DNA of 17,777 bases from NCBI GenBank assembly GCA_003557605.1, contig PWNW01000154.1:1-17777 (forward strand). The letters are read 5' to 3'. The stretch is from Spirochaetaceae bacterium (GTDB lineage Bacteria; Spirochaetota; Spirochaetia; PWKH01). A model generated the notes under the pieces. It did no database searches. It had not been told where the DNA came from and saw only the letters and a program-made list of their open reading frames with translations. A program made the position numbers and the translations under genes. Shown piece by piece: positions 1 through 7,753 of the stretch; position 1 is the first letter of the stretch, and each line of letters opens with the position of its first letter.

Positions 1-97
1 TCATTAAGGAGAAAAAACCCAGGCAGACTGCCGGAGGGGAGAGCAAAAAACCGGGAAAATAACCATTTTTTTATTTCCTCCTCTGTATTGCTTTGAT

Positions 98-103
98 TAT
101 ACT
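98..103 (+). promoter_or_regulatory. Candidate -10 box for the RND efflux operon
   Basis: TATACT matches the sigma70 -10 consensus at five of six positions. The -35 region 17 bases upstream (TTCCTC, 75-80) is poor, so an activator or another promoter arrangement is possible. A start near position 110 would give a leader of about 67 bases that contains the inverted repeat at 130-156. Low confidence, because the whole 61-120 stretch is AT-rich and chance matches are likely. Confidence 0.3.
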
Positions 104-129
104 TATAAAAAATATAGAAAAAAGTTTTT

Positions 130-156
130 TCAGCACAGCATTTTTGTCTGTGCTGA
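130..156 (+). promoter_or_regulatory. Perfect inverted repeat in the leader of the efflux operon
   Basis: TCAGCACAG (130-138) and CTGTGCTGA (148-156) are perfect inverted copies separated by nine bases. The repeat lies between the candidate -10 box and the ribosome binding site of the adaptor gene. It could be the operator of a TetR- or MarR-type repressor, as is common for RND pumps, or an RNA hairpin in the leader. No T-tract follows directly, so a terminator is less likely. The symmetry is visible; the role is inferred. Confidence 0.5.
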
Positions 157-176
157 CGGGGACCAAAGGGGGAAAC

Positions 177-1265
177 ATGAAGAAACTAACTGCCGCACTG
201 CTGATTGTACTTGCAGGGCTGCTTCTGCTACAGGGCTGTTCAGCTGAAGAGGGGTCTGCCCAAGCCGATGAAGTAAGCGGTGCTACTGATTATGCACCCT
301 TGGTTGCTTCTGCTGTTCCGGTTCGAGAATCGGTGCTTCGGGACCGGGTAGTCGGAAGCGGCATTATCGAAGGAAGACAGGAGGCGGTAGTCAGGACCCG
401 TACCGCCGGCACTATTCGCTCCATCAGCTTTGAACTGGGACAGACATTCAGCCGGGGCGATGTCCTGCTGACCCTTGATGATACTGTCTCTGCCCTGCAG
501 ATGAGGCAGCTTGAGCTGCAGCGGAATGCCGCACAGGCTGATCTTGAGTCAAAGCAGGCGCTTTTCTCACGGGGAGGTCTCTCGGAACGGGAACTCAACC
601 AGGCAAAGGCCAGCCTGGACGGAATTGACGCCCAGCTCACCCAGGTGAGAGAGTCGGTGGAAGCCGCACGGGTATCAACGCCGATTTCAGGAAGGGTTTC
701 CCAGAGAAGTCCTAATCTGGTGATAGGCGATCAGCTGGCTGCGGGTACCCAGGTAGCCCGTATCGTTGACCTTGAATCTCTTCGGGTAACCCTCTCAGTG
801 GGTCAGAGCCAGATATTTCAGATACGTGAAGGAGCCAGGGCGGAAGTGCGGATACAGGTGCCTGGAAGGGTGCTGACTGCAGAGGGGACAGTGACGGCCA
901 TCAGTGCCGGAAGCGACTTGAGAACAGGAAGCTGGAGTGTTGTCGTCGATGCGCCAAACCCGGCACCCGAGGTGCTTCGGGCAGGCATGACCGCTGAGGT
1001 GGTGATATTCCAGGAGGATGCCCCTGCAATGCCCATTGTTCCCGGCGCTGCATTGGTTTACCGGGACGGAAAAGCCGGAGTGTTCATTGTAGAGAACGGA
1101 CAGGCTTTACTGGTGCATGTTGATGTGATTGATGAGTACGGCGAGTTTGCATCGGTATCAACTGCGGATGAAAGTATCAGCCTTATCGGCAAGTCAGTGC
1201 TTGTCAGCGGGCTGTCACGGATCCGCAGCGGAGATGCCGCTGTCACCGGACCGACGAGCAACTAA
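177..1265 (+). CDS. RND efflux periplasmic adaptor lipoprotein (MFP/HlyD family)
   Basis: This is the membrane-fusion subunit that bridges an RND permease and its outer-membrane channel. I place the start at ATG 177: a strong Shine-Dalgarno (AAAGGGGG, 165-172) precedes it and a lipoprotein signal begins there. An open frame to TTG 93 is the unconvincing longer alternative. The protein has 362 residues. Residues 1-20 form a signal peptide ending in a lipobox (LLQGC), so Cys21 is probably lipidated. Next come a first lipoyl half (about 65-103), a helical hairpin (about 105-165, tip near GGLSERE), the second lipoyl half beginning at STPISGRV, and a beta-barrel with a membrane-proximal domain. 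Its stop codon (1263-1265) touches the Shine-Dalgarno of the fused RND gene, so the two are cotranscribed. The order of domains is that of AcrA/MexA; the substrate cannot be told. Confidence 0.93.
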   Translation: MKKLTAALLIVLAGLLLLQGCSAEEGSAQADEVSGATDYAPLVASAVPVRESVLRDRVVGSGIIEGRQEAVVRTRTAGTIRSISFELGQTFSRGDVLLTLDDTVSALQMRQLELQRNAAQADLESKQALFSRGGLSERELNQAKASLDGIDAQLTQVRESVEAARVSTPISGRVSQRSPNLVIGDQLAAGTQVARIVDLESLRVTLSVGQSQIFQIREGARAEVRIQVPGRVLTAEGTVTAISAGSDLRTGSWSVVVDAPNPAPEVLRAGMTAEVVIFQEDAPAMPIVPGAALVYRDGKAGVFIVENGQALLVHVDVIDEYGEFASVSTADESISLIGKSVLVSGLSRIRSGDAAVTGPTSN

Positions 1266-1277
1266 GGAGGAGCCGCC

Positions 1278-4200
1278 ATGTCAGATATGCAGAAGACTCC
1301 TCTGTCAGGAGAAGGATTCTCCATCGGAAGATTTTCCGTAACCCGTCCGGTTCTGGTGAACATCCTGATGGTAGCGCTCCTTGCCTTAGGGGTGTTCAGC
1401 GTTGTTCAGCTTCCCCAGGAGCAGTTTGCCGAAGTCCCCTTTTTCTGGGTGAACATCATTGTACCCTATCCCGGGGTCAGTGCTGAGGACATGGAGACAA
1501 CCGTCACCATCCCGATAGAGAACCAGTTCCAGGGAATCAACCGGCTCAGGAGAATTAGATCCACTACCAGTGAAGGGCTGTCGGTGGTGCGCATAGAGTT
1601 TGACGACGGGATCTCAAATGATGAATTCCGTTCCCTCTATCAGGAATCACAGACCCGGTTCAGTCAGGTGCAGCTCCCCGACGGAGTTCTGACCCCGGTG
1701 ATTGATGATTTTTCATCAGCAGATTTTCTGCCGGTCATTGAGGTGGTCCTCAGCGGGGACGTTTCATACAGCGAACTGAGACGGGAGGCACGGCTGCTTC
1801 GCGACCGCCTGCTTCGGGTACGGGACGTCAGCGATGTAGATATCGTCGGGGCCCCGGACAGACAGATCATCCTTGATACTGATCCCAGGAGGCTTGCCGC
1901 CCTGGGGATGACTCCCACGGAAGTGCTCAGGGCTGTGCAGGACCAGAATCAGGCCATCCCTGGGGGAACACTCAAAACCGGAACCCGGGAGTACCTGCTG
2001 AGGACCCTCGGCTCTGTTTCATCCGTGGAGGATTTCAGCCAGGTTATAGTGCGTCGCTCCGAAGAGAGCGGCGGGATGGTGCGTGTCAGCGATATTGCTT
2101 CAGTGGTAGACGGGTTTAATCCCAATTCTCCGATTTCCCGGTATGACGGAGAGCGTGCTGTGAGCCTTCGGGTCACCAAGGTTCCCAGGGGAAGTTCGGT
2201 GACGGTGGTAAACGGCACCAGGGCGATTGTCGAACAGCTCGAATCACAGCTTCCGCCGGGCATGAAGATCAATCTCTTCAACGATTCAACTGTCCAGATT
2301 GCCTCCAGCCTTGCGGTGCTGACCAGCAATGCGTTTCTCGGTCTGCTGCTGCTGCTGGTTATCCTGTGGCTGTTCATCGGATTCAGAAATGCCCTGATAA
2401 CCGCACTAGGGGTGCCGATCACCTTTGCGCTGACATTTCTGATCCTTGATCTTCTGGGGGAGACCATCAACACCAACACCCTTTTTGGACTGGTGCTTGT
2501 GCTGGGACTTATTGTGGACCATGCCATTGTCATCATTGAGAATTCCTACCGCCTCAGGCAGCAGGGCCTCAGCCGCCATGACGCGGCGATAGCCGGGACA
2601 AACCAGGTGGTCCTTCCGGTTATTGCGGCAACTGCCACAACTATTGCCGCGTTCCTTCCCTTGATGCTGATCCCCGGCACCATCGGCAGGTTCCTCAGGG
2701 TAATTCCTCTGACAGTCACCATTGCGCTGATTGCCAGCACTGGAGAGGCCCTGTTCTTTCTTCCGAGCCATTTTGCCGACTGGGGCAAGGAAAAACAGCG
2801 CAAGCGTCCCCCTGGATGGTGGTTTAAGATATTCCGCAAGCGATATGAGCGGAGGATCTCCTCCCTCTACAATCACAAGAAAAAGGTTCTTCTTACGGTG
2901 CTTGCCGTTTCTGCTGTGGTATTCAGTCTTACCGGAACGTTACGGCAGGACCTCTTTTCCGCTGAGGATTTCAGCTACTTCTCCATTGACATCACCATGC
3001 CTGTCGGCACACCGCTTGACCGGACCGATGAGATTGTTTCTGAATTTGAACAGGTGATCCTCTCGCTGAAAGATCAGGGGGAGATATCATCAATGCGGTC
3101 AAGCATCGGAACTGCGACCGGCGGTGCAGGAAGCACCGCAAATTCGAATATTGCCCAGATCACCGTGGATTTGTTCGAGCAGGATGAAGGACGCCTGAGG
3201 AGCATAGATGAGATCATTGAGGAGGTCCAGTGGGCGGCATACTACATAGCCGGACCTGAACAGGTGCTCTACCGCAAGGCCCAGAACGGACCTCCAACCT
3301 CTGCACCGATCAGCTACAGGATATCAGGGGATGACATTTCCCAGCTTCAGGGCGCTTCTGCGGAAATCAGAGCTCTTCTGGAAGGGGTTGCGGGAGTGAC
3401 CAATATTGAAGATGACTTTACCTCCGGAAGCCCTGAACTCCAGATACGCATAGACCAGGAGCGGGCCTCAGCTTTTGGACTGGATACAGCCCAGATCGGG
3501 AATTTTATCAGGGCGCGGTTTGACGGTCTTCCAGTGGGGACTTTCTTTCTCAACAATGAAGAGATAGATGTGGTGCTGCGGTTTGATGACGGGGCACCGG
3601 GAGATTTTATTCAGCTTGAGCAGTCGGTGATTCCCACCGTCGACGGCAGGCTGATTCCCTTTTCCAGTGTAGCCCGAATTGTGCAGGATACCTCCCTGGG
3701 AAGCATCAGCAGGGTGGACGGAAAACGGGAACTGACCCTCACCGCAGATGCCTCAGAACAGGTGGACCTTGGTGCGGTTGACCGGGCAGTAGCTGCGCTG
3801 TGGAATGATCAGCTTTCAGCCCGGTTTCCCGGAGCAGAACTGCAGACCGGAGGAGAATTCAGCGAGTTCCAGGACCTGCTGATCGACATTCTCAGGATAT
3901 TCACCCTCGGGGTGTTTCTGATCTACCTGATCCTCGGAACCCAGTTCAACAGCTATTCCCAGCCCTTTCTGATTCTTCTTTCCGTACCCTTTGCCTTTGT
4001 GGGGGTCATTCTCTTTCTTGCTGTTACCGGGACTCCGTTGTCCACAACGGTAATCTATGCAGGGGTTGCCCTGGCGGGAATTGCGGTTAATGATGCAATT
4101 GTGCTTATCAGCTTCATCAACCAGCGGCGCAAGGACGGCATGCCGGTGAGAGAAGCAGTTATTTCCGGTGCATCCACCCGGCTCAGGCCGATCGTGCTGA

Positions 4201-6026
4201 CCTCGTTAACTACTATCATGGGGCTGCTTCCCACTGCCGTGGGTATCGGGGGCACCTCCGTGGTGTGGGGACCCATGGCCAGCACCATCATTTTCGGGCT
4301 GGTGTTTTCGACAATCACGACCCTGGTGGTCATTCCCATGCTCTACGGCTTGATTTACGACCGGAAAGCATCTGAGAAGACCGAACCGGCCCGGCAGAGA
4401 GCCCTGCTTCCGGCTGCAAAGCCCCTGCTGGTCATTGCAGCTGCGGGAATCGTGCTGGTTTCAGCCCCCAGAGCGGAAGCTGCTGATGGGGCCTTTGTTC
4501 CCGGGTATCCTGATTTGATGTGCTGCGTCACCGGTGAGAGAATGGCAGAAACCCAGGTGGATTTTCCTGCCCTTGAGGAGTTTTTTCTCCAGTGGACCGA
4601 ATCATCCGGCAGTCAGGAGGAGATGACCATGTCTTCATCTGCGCCGATGCTTTCGAGTCTTCTTCTGAGAAGCAGCCCCTCTTTGGGGCAGCTGCAGTCG
4701 GTATACCGGATCCAGCAGGCAAGTTTAGCGGACCTGCAGGCCCGGGCACGGCCTTCAGTTTCCATTCAGAATCCCTCTATCCAGAATCCTCTCTACGGAT
4801 TTCGTCGAGATCCTGATCCTTTGCCCCAGCAGCCTGATCAGGCCCATTCCTTCAATATAGGTGCTGCGGTGGCCCAGCAGCTTCCAACTGCAGGGTCCGT
4901 GAGGATGGAGTTTGCCCATCAATCATCCATGAGCGAGACAGGGGGGAGCTGGTCATGGAACATGAATCCGGTTCTCACCGCATCAATTGACCAGCCCCTG
5001 CTGCTTGGTCCTGGGATCATCAGAACTGATCACATGAACAGCCGCAGACAGCAGGAGGAGATAACCCTTGAGGGCACCCTTGATTCCCTCACCCAGGCAC
5101 GGGACCAGCTTGTGCTCCAGTCCCTGAGACTTCTTGATCTGCGGCAGACGCTGATGGAAACACGGTATCTTGCCAATGAGCAGCTGAAACTGCTTGCCGA
5201 GGACATTGAGGATGCCGAGGAGAATATTGAACGGGGCCTGATCAGCAGGAGCGACTATCGGAGACTGCTGCTTCAGAAGGACCAGCAGCTGCTCAATATT
5301 TCTGAAGTGAACAAGGAAATCATGTCGGTAGAGGCATCTTTGGAAAAACTCTACGGGTCTTCTGAGGTGTATGCAGGGAGAATCCTGCTTCCCGATGCCT
5401 CGGTGGTTTCTGCTGCTCAGCGGTTTGCCCTGCACCCCCTTGCTGCTGATGAAGAGATCAGGTCCCGGATGCTGTTCCGTGACCCGGACTACCGGGAAGC
5501 TCAGCGGGACCTCCGCAGCGCCCGGCTGGACCGTCTGATGGGCAGTCCCTCAGATGCTCCGAGGATAGGCGCATCGGTGAGACTGGAAGCCCCTGGAGGA
5601 AATACCTTTGAGGATTCCTACGGCAAGCTCTTTTCTTCAGATTCGGTGCTTTCAGTCTCTGTGACGATGCAGGTCCCTGATCTGTTTCGCAGGACCTCCC
5701 GATTTACCGGAGCAGTGGTTGATGAACAGATACGCCAGGCGGAAATGAAGGTGCAGGAGGCGGTTCTTTCGGTTGACTTGAGGATTGCAGAACTGCAGGC
5801 TGAAATAGATAACCTGATGTTTTCTCTTTCGGTGCTTCTGGATGAATATGCATTGTTCAGGCATGACCGTGAGGATGAGCAGCTGCGGTTCTCTTCAGGC
5901 CTTTCTGATTCCTCGGCCATGCGTAGGGTAATCCTTTCAGAGCAGTCTGCAGCCTTCAGGGTGCTGCAGGTTCTCAGAGAAATTGAGATTATCTCCATTG
6001 AGCTTGAGAATATGATAATGGAGTAA
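1278..6026 (+). CDS. RND efflux permease fused to a TolC-like outer-membrane factor
   Basis: A single 1582-codon frame starts at ATG 1278 behind AAGGAGGAG. Residues 1 to about 1027 are a full-length HAE1-type RND permease: TM1 near 25-43, periplasmic loops at about 45-345 and 555-860, and TM2-7 and TM8-12 around them. The TM4 motif reads GLIVDHAIVIIEN (D414, H415) where AcrB has Asp-Asp. TM10 reads AVNDAIV (N938) where AcrB has the relay lysine. Residues 1042-1068 look like an internal signal peptide ending AEA. Residues 1069-1582 (514, normal for an outer-membrane factor) show two TolC-type repeats: beta segments near 1192-1240, long charged helices near 1245-1345, a second beta region near 1459 and a closing helix. 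No stop codon, ATG or Shine-Dalgarno separates the halves. With the adaptor upstream this would complete a tripartite pump. The two families are clear; whether the product stays joined is unknown. Confidence 0.92.
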   Translation: MSDMQKTPLSGEGFSIGRFSVTRPVLVNILMVALLALGVFSVVQLPQEQFAEVPFFWVNIIVPYPGVSAEDMETTVTIPIENQFQGINRLRRIRSTTSEGLSVVRIEFDDGISNDEFRSLYQESQTRFSQVQLPDGVLTPVIDDFSSADFLPVIEVVLSGDVSYSELRREARLLRDRLLRVRDVSDVDIVGAPDRQIILDTDPRRLAALGMTPTEVLRAVQDQNQAIPGGTLKTGTREYLLRTLGSVSSVEDFSQVIVRRSEESGGMVRVSDIASVVDGFNPNSPISRYDGERAVSLRVTKVPRGSSVTVVNGTRAIVEQLESQLPPGMKINLFNDSTVQIASSLAVLTSNAFLGLLLLLVILWLFIGFRNALITALGVPITFALTFLILDLLGETINTNTLFGLVLVLGLIVDHAIVIIENSYRLRQQGLSRHDAAIAGTNQVVLPVIAATATTIAAFLPLMLIPGTIGRFLRVIPLTVTIALIASTGEALFFLPSHFADWGKEKQRKRPPGWWFKIFRKRYERRISSLYNHKKKVLLTVLAVSAVVFSLTGTLRQDLFSAEDFSYFSIDITMPVGTPLDRTDEIVSEFEQVILSLKDQGEISSMRSSIGTATGGAGSTANSNIAQITVDLFEQDEGRLRSIDEIIEEVQWAAYYIAGPEQVLYRKAQNGPPTSAPISYRISGDDISQLQGASAEIRALLEGVAGVTNIEDDFTSGSPELQIRIDQERASAFGLDTAQIGNFIRARFDGLPVGTFFLNNEEIDVVLRFDDGAPGDFIQLEQSVIPTVDGRLIPFSSVARIVQDTSLGSISRVDGKRELTLTADASEQVDLGAVDRAVAALWNDQLSARFPGAELQTGGEFSEFQDLLIDILRIFTLGVFLIYLILGTQFNSYSQPFLILLSVPFAFVGVILFLAVTGTPLSTTVIYAGVALAGIAVNDAIVLISFINQRRKDGMPVREAVISGASTRLRPIVLTSLTTIMGLLPTAVGIGGTSVVWGPMASTIIFGLVFSTITTLVVIPMLYGLIYDRKASEKTEPARQRALLPAAKPLLVIAAAGIVLVSAPRAEAADGAFVPGYPDLMCCVTGERMAETQVDFPALEEFFLQWTESSGSQEEMTMSSSAPMLSSLLLRSSPSLGQLQSVYRIQQASLADLQARARPSVSIQNPSIQNPLYGFRRDPDPLPQQPDQAHSFNIGAAVAQQLPTAGSVRMEFAHQSSMSETGGSWSWNMNPVLTASIDQPLLLGPGIIRTDHMNSRRQQEEITLEGTLDSLTQARDQLVLQSLRLLDLRQTLMETRYLANEQLKLLAEDIEDAEENIERGLISRSDYRRLLLQKDQQLLNISEVNKEIMSVEASLEKLYGSSEVYAGRILLPDASVVSAAQRFALHPLAADEEIRSRMLFRDPDYREAQRDLRSARLDRLMGSPSDAPRIGASVRLEAPGGNTFEDSYGKLFSSDSVLSVSVTMQVPDLFRRTSRFTGAVVDEQIRQAEMKVQEAVLSVDLRIAELQAEIDNLMFSLSVLLDEYALFRHDREDEQLRFSSGLSDSSAMRRVILSEQSAAFRVLQVLREIEIISIELENMIME
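4401..4481 (+). other. Internal signal-peptide-like segment joining RND and TolC-like halves
   Basis: This encodes residues 1042-1068 of the fusion. A basic stretch with several Lys and Arg comes first, then about 14 hydrophobic residues (LLVIAAAGIVLVSA, 1050-1063), then APRAEA before ADG. That is the n-, h- and c-region pattern of a type I signal peptide, with AEA fitting the A-x-A rule and cleavage predicted after Ala1068. RND permeases end in the cytoplasm, so this segment is needed to carry the following TolC-like part into the periplasm. The hydrophobic core is short for a stable membrane anchor, which favours cleavage into two proteins. Confidence 0.7.
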
Positions 6027-6043
6027 ATTATTGGTTAACTATA

Positions 6044-6072
6044 TTGACCAGCAAACAAATGAGTTGTATTCT
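6044..6072 (+). promoter_or_regulatory. Promoter of the peptide ABC importer operon
   Basis: TTGACC (6044-6049), a 17-base spacer and TATTCT (6067-6072) form a good sigma70-type promoter 45 bases before the ATG of the binding-protein gene. Transcription would start near 6079, giving a leader of about 39 bases with a GGAGG at 6106-6110. I see no terminator between the RND fusion gene (stop at 6026) and this promoter, so read-through from the efflux operon is possible. Confidence 0.65.
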
Positions 6073-6117
6073 GATTCACGGTATTAAAACATGTAAAACA
6101 ATTATGGAGGTACATGG

Positions 6118-7650
6118 ATGAAGAAACTTTTAGTATTTTCTCTGCTGGCAGTGCTGCTGGCTTCTCCCCTTGCTGCAAGAGGAGCTGCTGAGCAGGTCAC
6201 TGATGAAAAACCCGCTAACAAGGGAACTCTTGAAGTGGTAATGGGAGCTGATGCAAGGTCTCTGGATCCCCAGAGGACTAATGATCAGCCGTCAGCACGG
6301 GTCATGAAGCAGATCTATGAGACCCTGATGCATCAGACTGAAGATCTTGAAATTCAGCCTGGTCTGGCTGAAAGCTATGAGGTAGTGAGCCCCACGGAAT
6401 TTCTCTTCACCCTGAAGCGGGGCGTGAAATTCCACAATGGAGAAGAACTTACCTCCCATGACGTGAAGTACACCTTTGAACGGATGCGCGAAATCAATGC
6501 TCCTGCAGCGTTCCTGGTTGCAGCCCTTGACCGTGTTGAAGTAATCGACGACTACAACTTCAAGATGGTGCTGAACTTCCCCTTCGGGCCTTTCATTGCA
6601 CATCTTGGACACCCTGCTACAGCAATTATCAACAGAAAGGCTGTTGAAGCCGCAGGCGAAGACTACGGACGTAATCCTGTAGGAACCGGTCCTTTCAAAT
6701 TCGTTGAATGGAGAAGCGGTGATGCAATCGTTCTTGAACGGTATGACGGCTACCATAAGGGACCTGCTATGTCGGAAAGAATCCGCTTCAGGTTTATTGC
6801 TGAGGACACAAACCGTGCAATCGCCCTTGAAACTGGCGAAGCTGACATTATCTATGATGTAGGGCCCAATGACTTTGGCGGTCTTGCTGCAAATGATGCG
6901 CTGACCACCTACCAGACTGTCGGTCTTACTACGTTCTACATGGGCTTCAACGCAGAAAAGAAACCCTTTGATGACTTGCGGGTACGCCGGGCAATCAACC
7001 TTGCTCTTGATGTTGAACTGGCAACCGAAGTTGCATTCCAGGGATACGCTTCTGCAGCAAAGGGACCTCTTGCTCCGACAGTTATGTTCGCTAACCAGGA
7101 TCTCCCCGGTTACGGATATGATCCTGATGAGGCAAAGAGACTGCTTGCTGAGGCAGGATATGCTAACGGATTCACCACATCTATCTGGACCAATGACAAC
7201 CCGATAAGAATCCGATATGCTGAGATTTTCCAGGAACAGCTTGCTCAGGTGGGAATTACCACGAGAATTGAGATTATGGAGTTTGCTCCCTACCTGGACC
7301 GGACTGCCCAGGGTGAGCACGATATGTTTATGCTCGGATGGGTTGCGGTAACCGGTGATGCAGACTACGGCCTGTACTCCCTGTTCCACAGCTCACAGTT
7401 CGGCGATGCCGGAAACAGAACGTTCTGGGGCAATGATGAAGTAGACAGACTGCTTGACCTTGCAAAGGAAAGCCCAGATTTTGCTGAACGTGAAGCTGCA
7501 TATGCCCGGGCACAGGAAATTATTTTTGAAGAAGCCCCCTGGGTATTCCTAGCTTTCAGGGATGACCTGAATGCAACCCGCGCTTGGGTTCAGGGATTTG
7601 TTCCCCATTCTGCCGGACATCACGGCCTCTATGGTGTGTACAACAAGTAA
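6118..7650 (+). CDS. Peptide ABC transporter substrate-binding protein (SBP family 5)
   Basis: This periplasmic protein would capture peptides or similar small ligands and deliver them to the permease encoded downstream. It has 510 residues, typical of DppA/GsiB-type family 5 binding proteins. A signal peptide (residues 1-23, ending LAARGA) has no lipobox cysteine, so the mature protein should be soluble in the periplasm. Family hallmarks include the early ADARSLDPQRTNDQ segment, LAESYEV, FTLKRGVKFHNGEELTSHDVKYTFERM, and VRRAINLALD in the second half. GGAGG sits 8 bases upstream of the ATG. Alanine and leucine codons lean to GCT, GCA and CTT more than in neighbouring genes, as expected for a highly expressed gene. 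A terminator follows it. The family is secure; glutathione, dipeptide, oligopeptide or another ligand cannot be decided from the sequence. Confidence 0.93.
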   Translation: MKKLLVFSLLAVLLASPLAARGAAEQVTDEKPANKGTLEVVMGADARSLDPQRTNDQPSARVMKQIYETLMHQTEDLEIQPGLAESYEVVSPTEFLFTLKRGVKFHNGEELTSHDVKYTFERMREINAPAAFLVAALDRVEVIDDYNFKMVLNFPFGPFIAHLGHPATAIINRKAVEAAGEDYGRNPVGTGPFKFVEWRSGDAIVLERYDGYHKGPAMSERIRFRFIAEDTNRAIALETGEADIIYDVGPNDFGGLAANDALTTYQTVGLTTFYMGFNAEKKPFDDLRVRRAINLALDVELATEVAFQGYASAAKGPLAPTVMFANQDLPGYGYDPDEAKRLLAEAGYANGFTTSIWTNDNPIRIRYAEIFQEQLAQVGITTRIEIMEFAPYLDRTAQGEHDMFMLGWVAVTGDADYGLYSLFHSSQFGDAGNRTFWGNDEVDRLLDLAKESPDFAEREAAYARAQEIIFEEAPWVFLAFRDDLNATRAWVQGFVPHSAGHHGLYGVYNK

Positions 7651-7688
7651 TTGTTGCTTCTTCATGGATATTCATTGAATAATATGTT

Positions 7689-7724
7689 CCGTCCGCTCCT
7701 GTTCTGCAGGGGCGGGCGGTTTTT
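7689..7724 (+). terminator. Intrinsic terminator between binding-protein and permease genes
   Basis: CCGTCCGCTCCTG (7689-7701) pairs over 13 positions, including two G-U wobbles, with CAGGGGCGGGCGG (7707-7719) around the loop TTCTG, and five T residues follow (7720-7724). I see no new promoter before the permease gene at 7754. Leaky termination here would yield much more binding protein than membrane components, a known arrangement in binding-protein-dependent importers. Confidence 0.85.
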
Positions 7725-7753
7725 ACCATTTTCTCCTGCGGTGAAGGAACAGT

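Noticed and set aside
4..66. Minus-strand 20-codon frame preceded by GGAGG
   Set aside because: It is very short, has no conserved features and ends near the window edge; chance is the simplest reading.
93..176. N-terminal extension of the adaptor from TTG 93
   Set aside because: A strong ribosome binding site and lipoprotein signal set the start at 177, and the extension overlaps the likely promoter and the leader repeat.
1949..2876. Several minus-strand frames of 84-195 codons inside the RND gene
   Set aside because: They are shadows of the RND coding sequence, with low-complexity Ser/Arg-rich translations and no ribosome binding sites.
4350..4640. Separate start codon for the TolC-like half inside the fusion frame
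   Set aside because: Candidate TTG, GTG and ATG codons in frame lack a Shine-Dalgarno and would remove or misplace the signal sequence.
6027..6117. Terminator after the RND fusion gene
   Set aside because: No GC-rich hairpin followed by T residues could be found; only a promoter is supported there.
6292..7389. 365-codon open frame antisense to the binding-protein gene
   Set aside because: The plus-strand protein is a clear family member over the same region. The antisense product has no recognisable motif, and its frame is open because of the biased codon use of the real gene.
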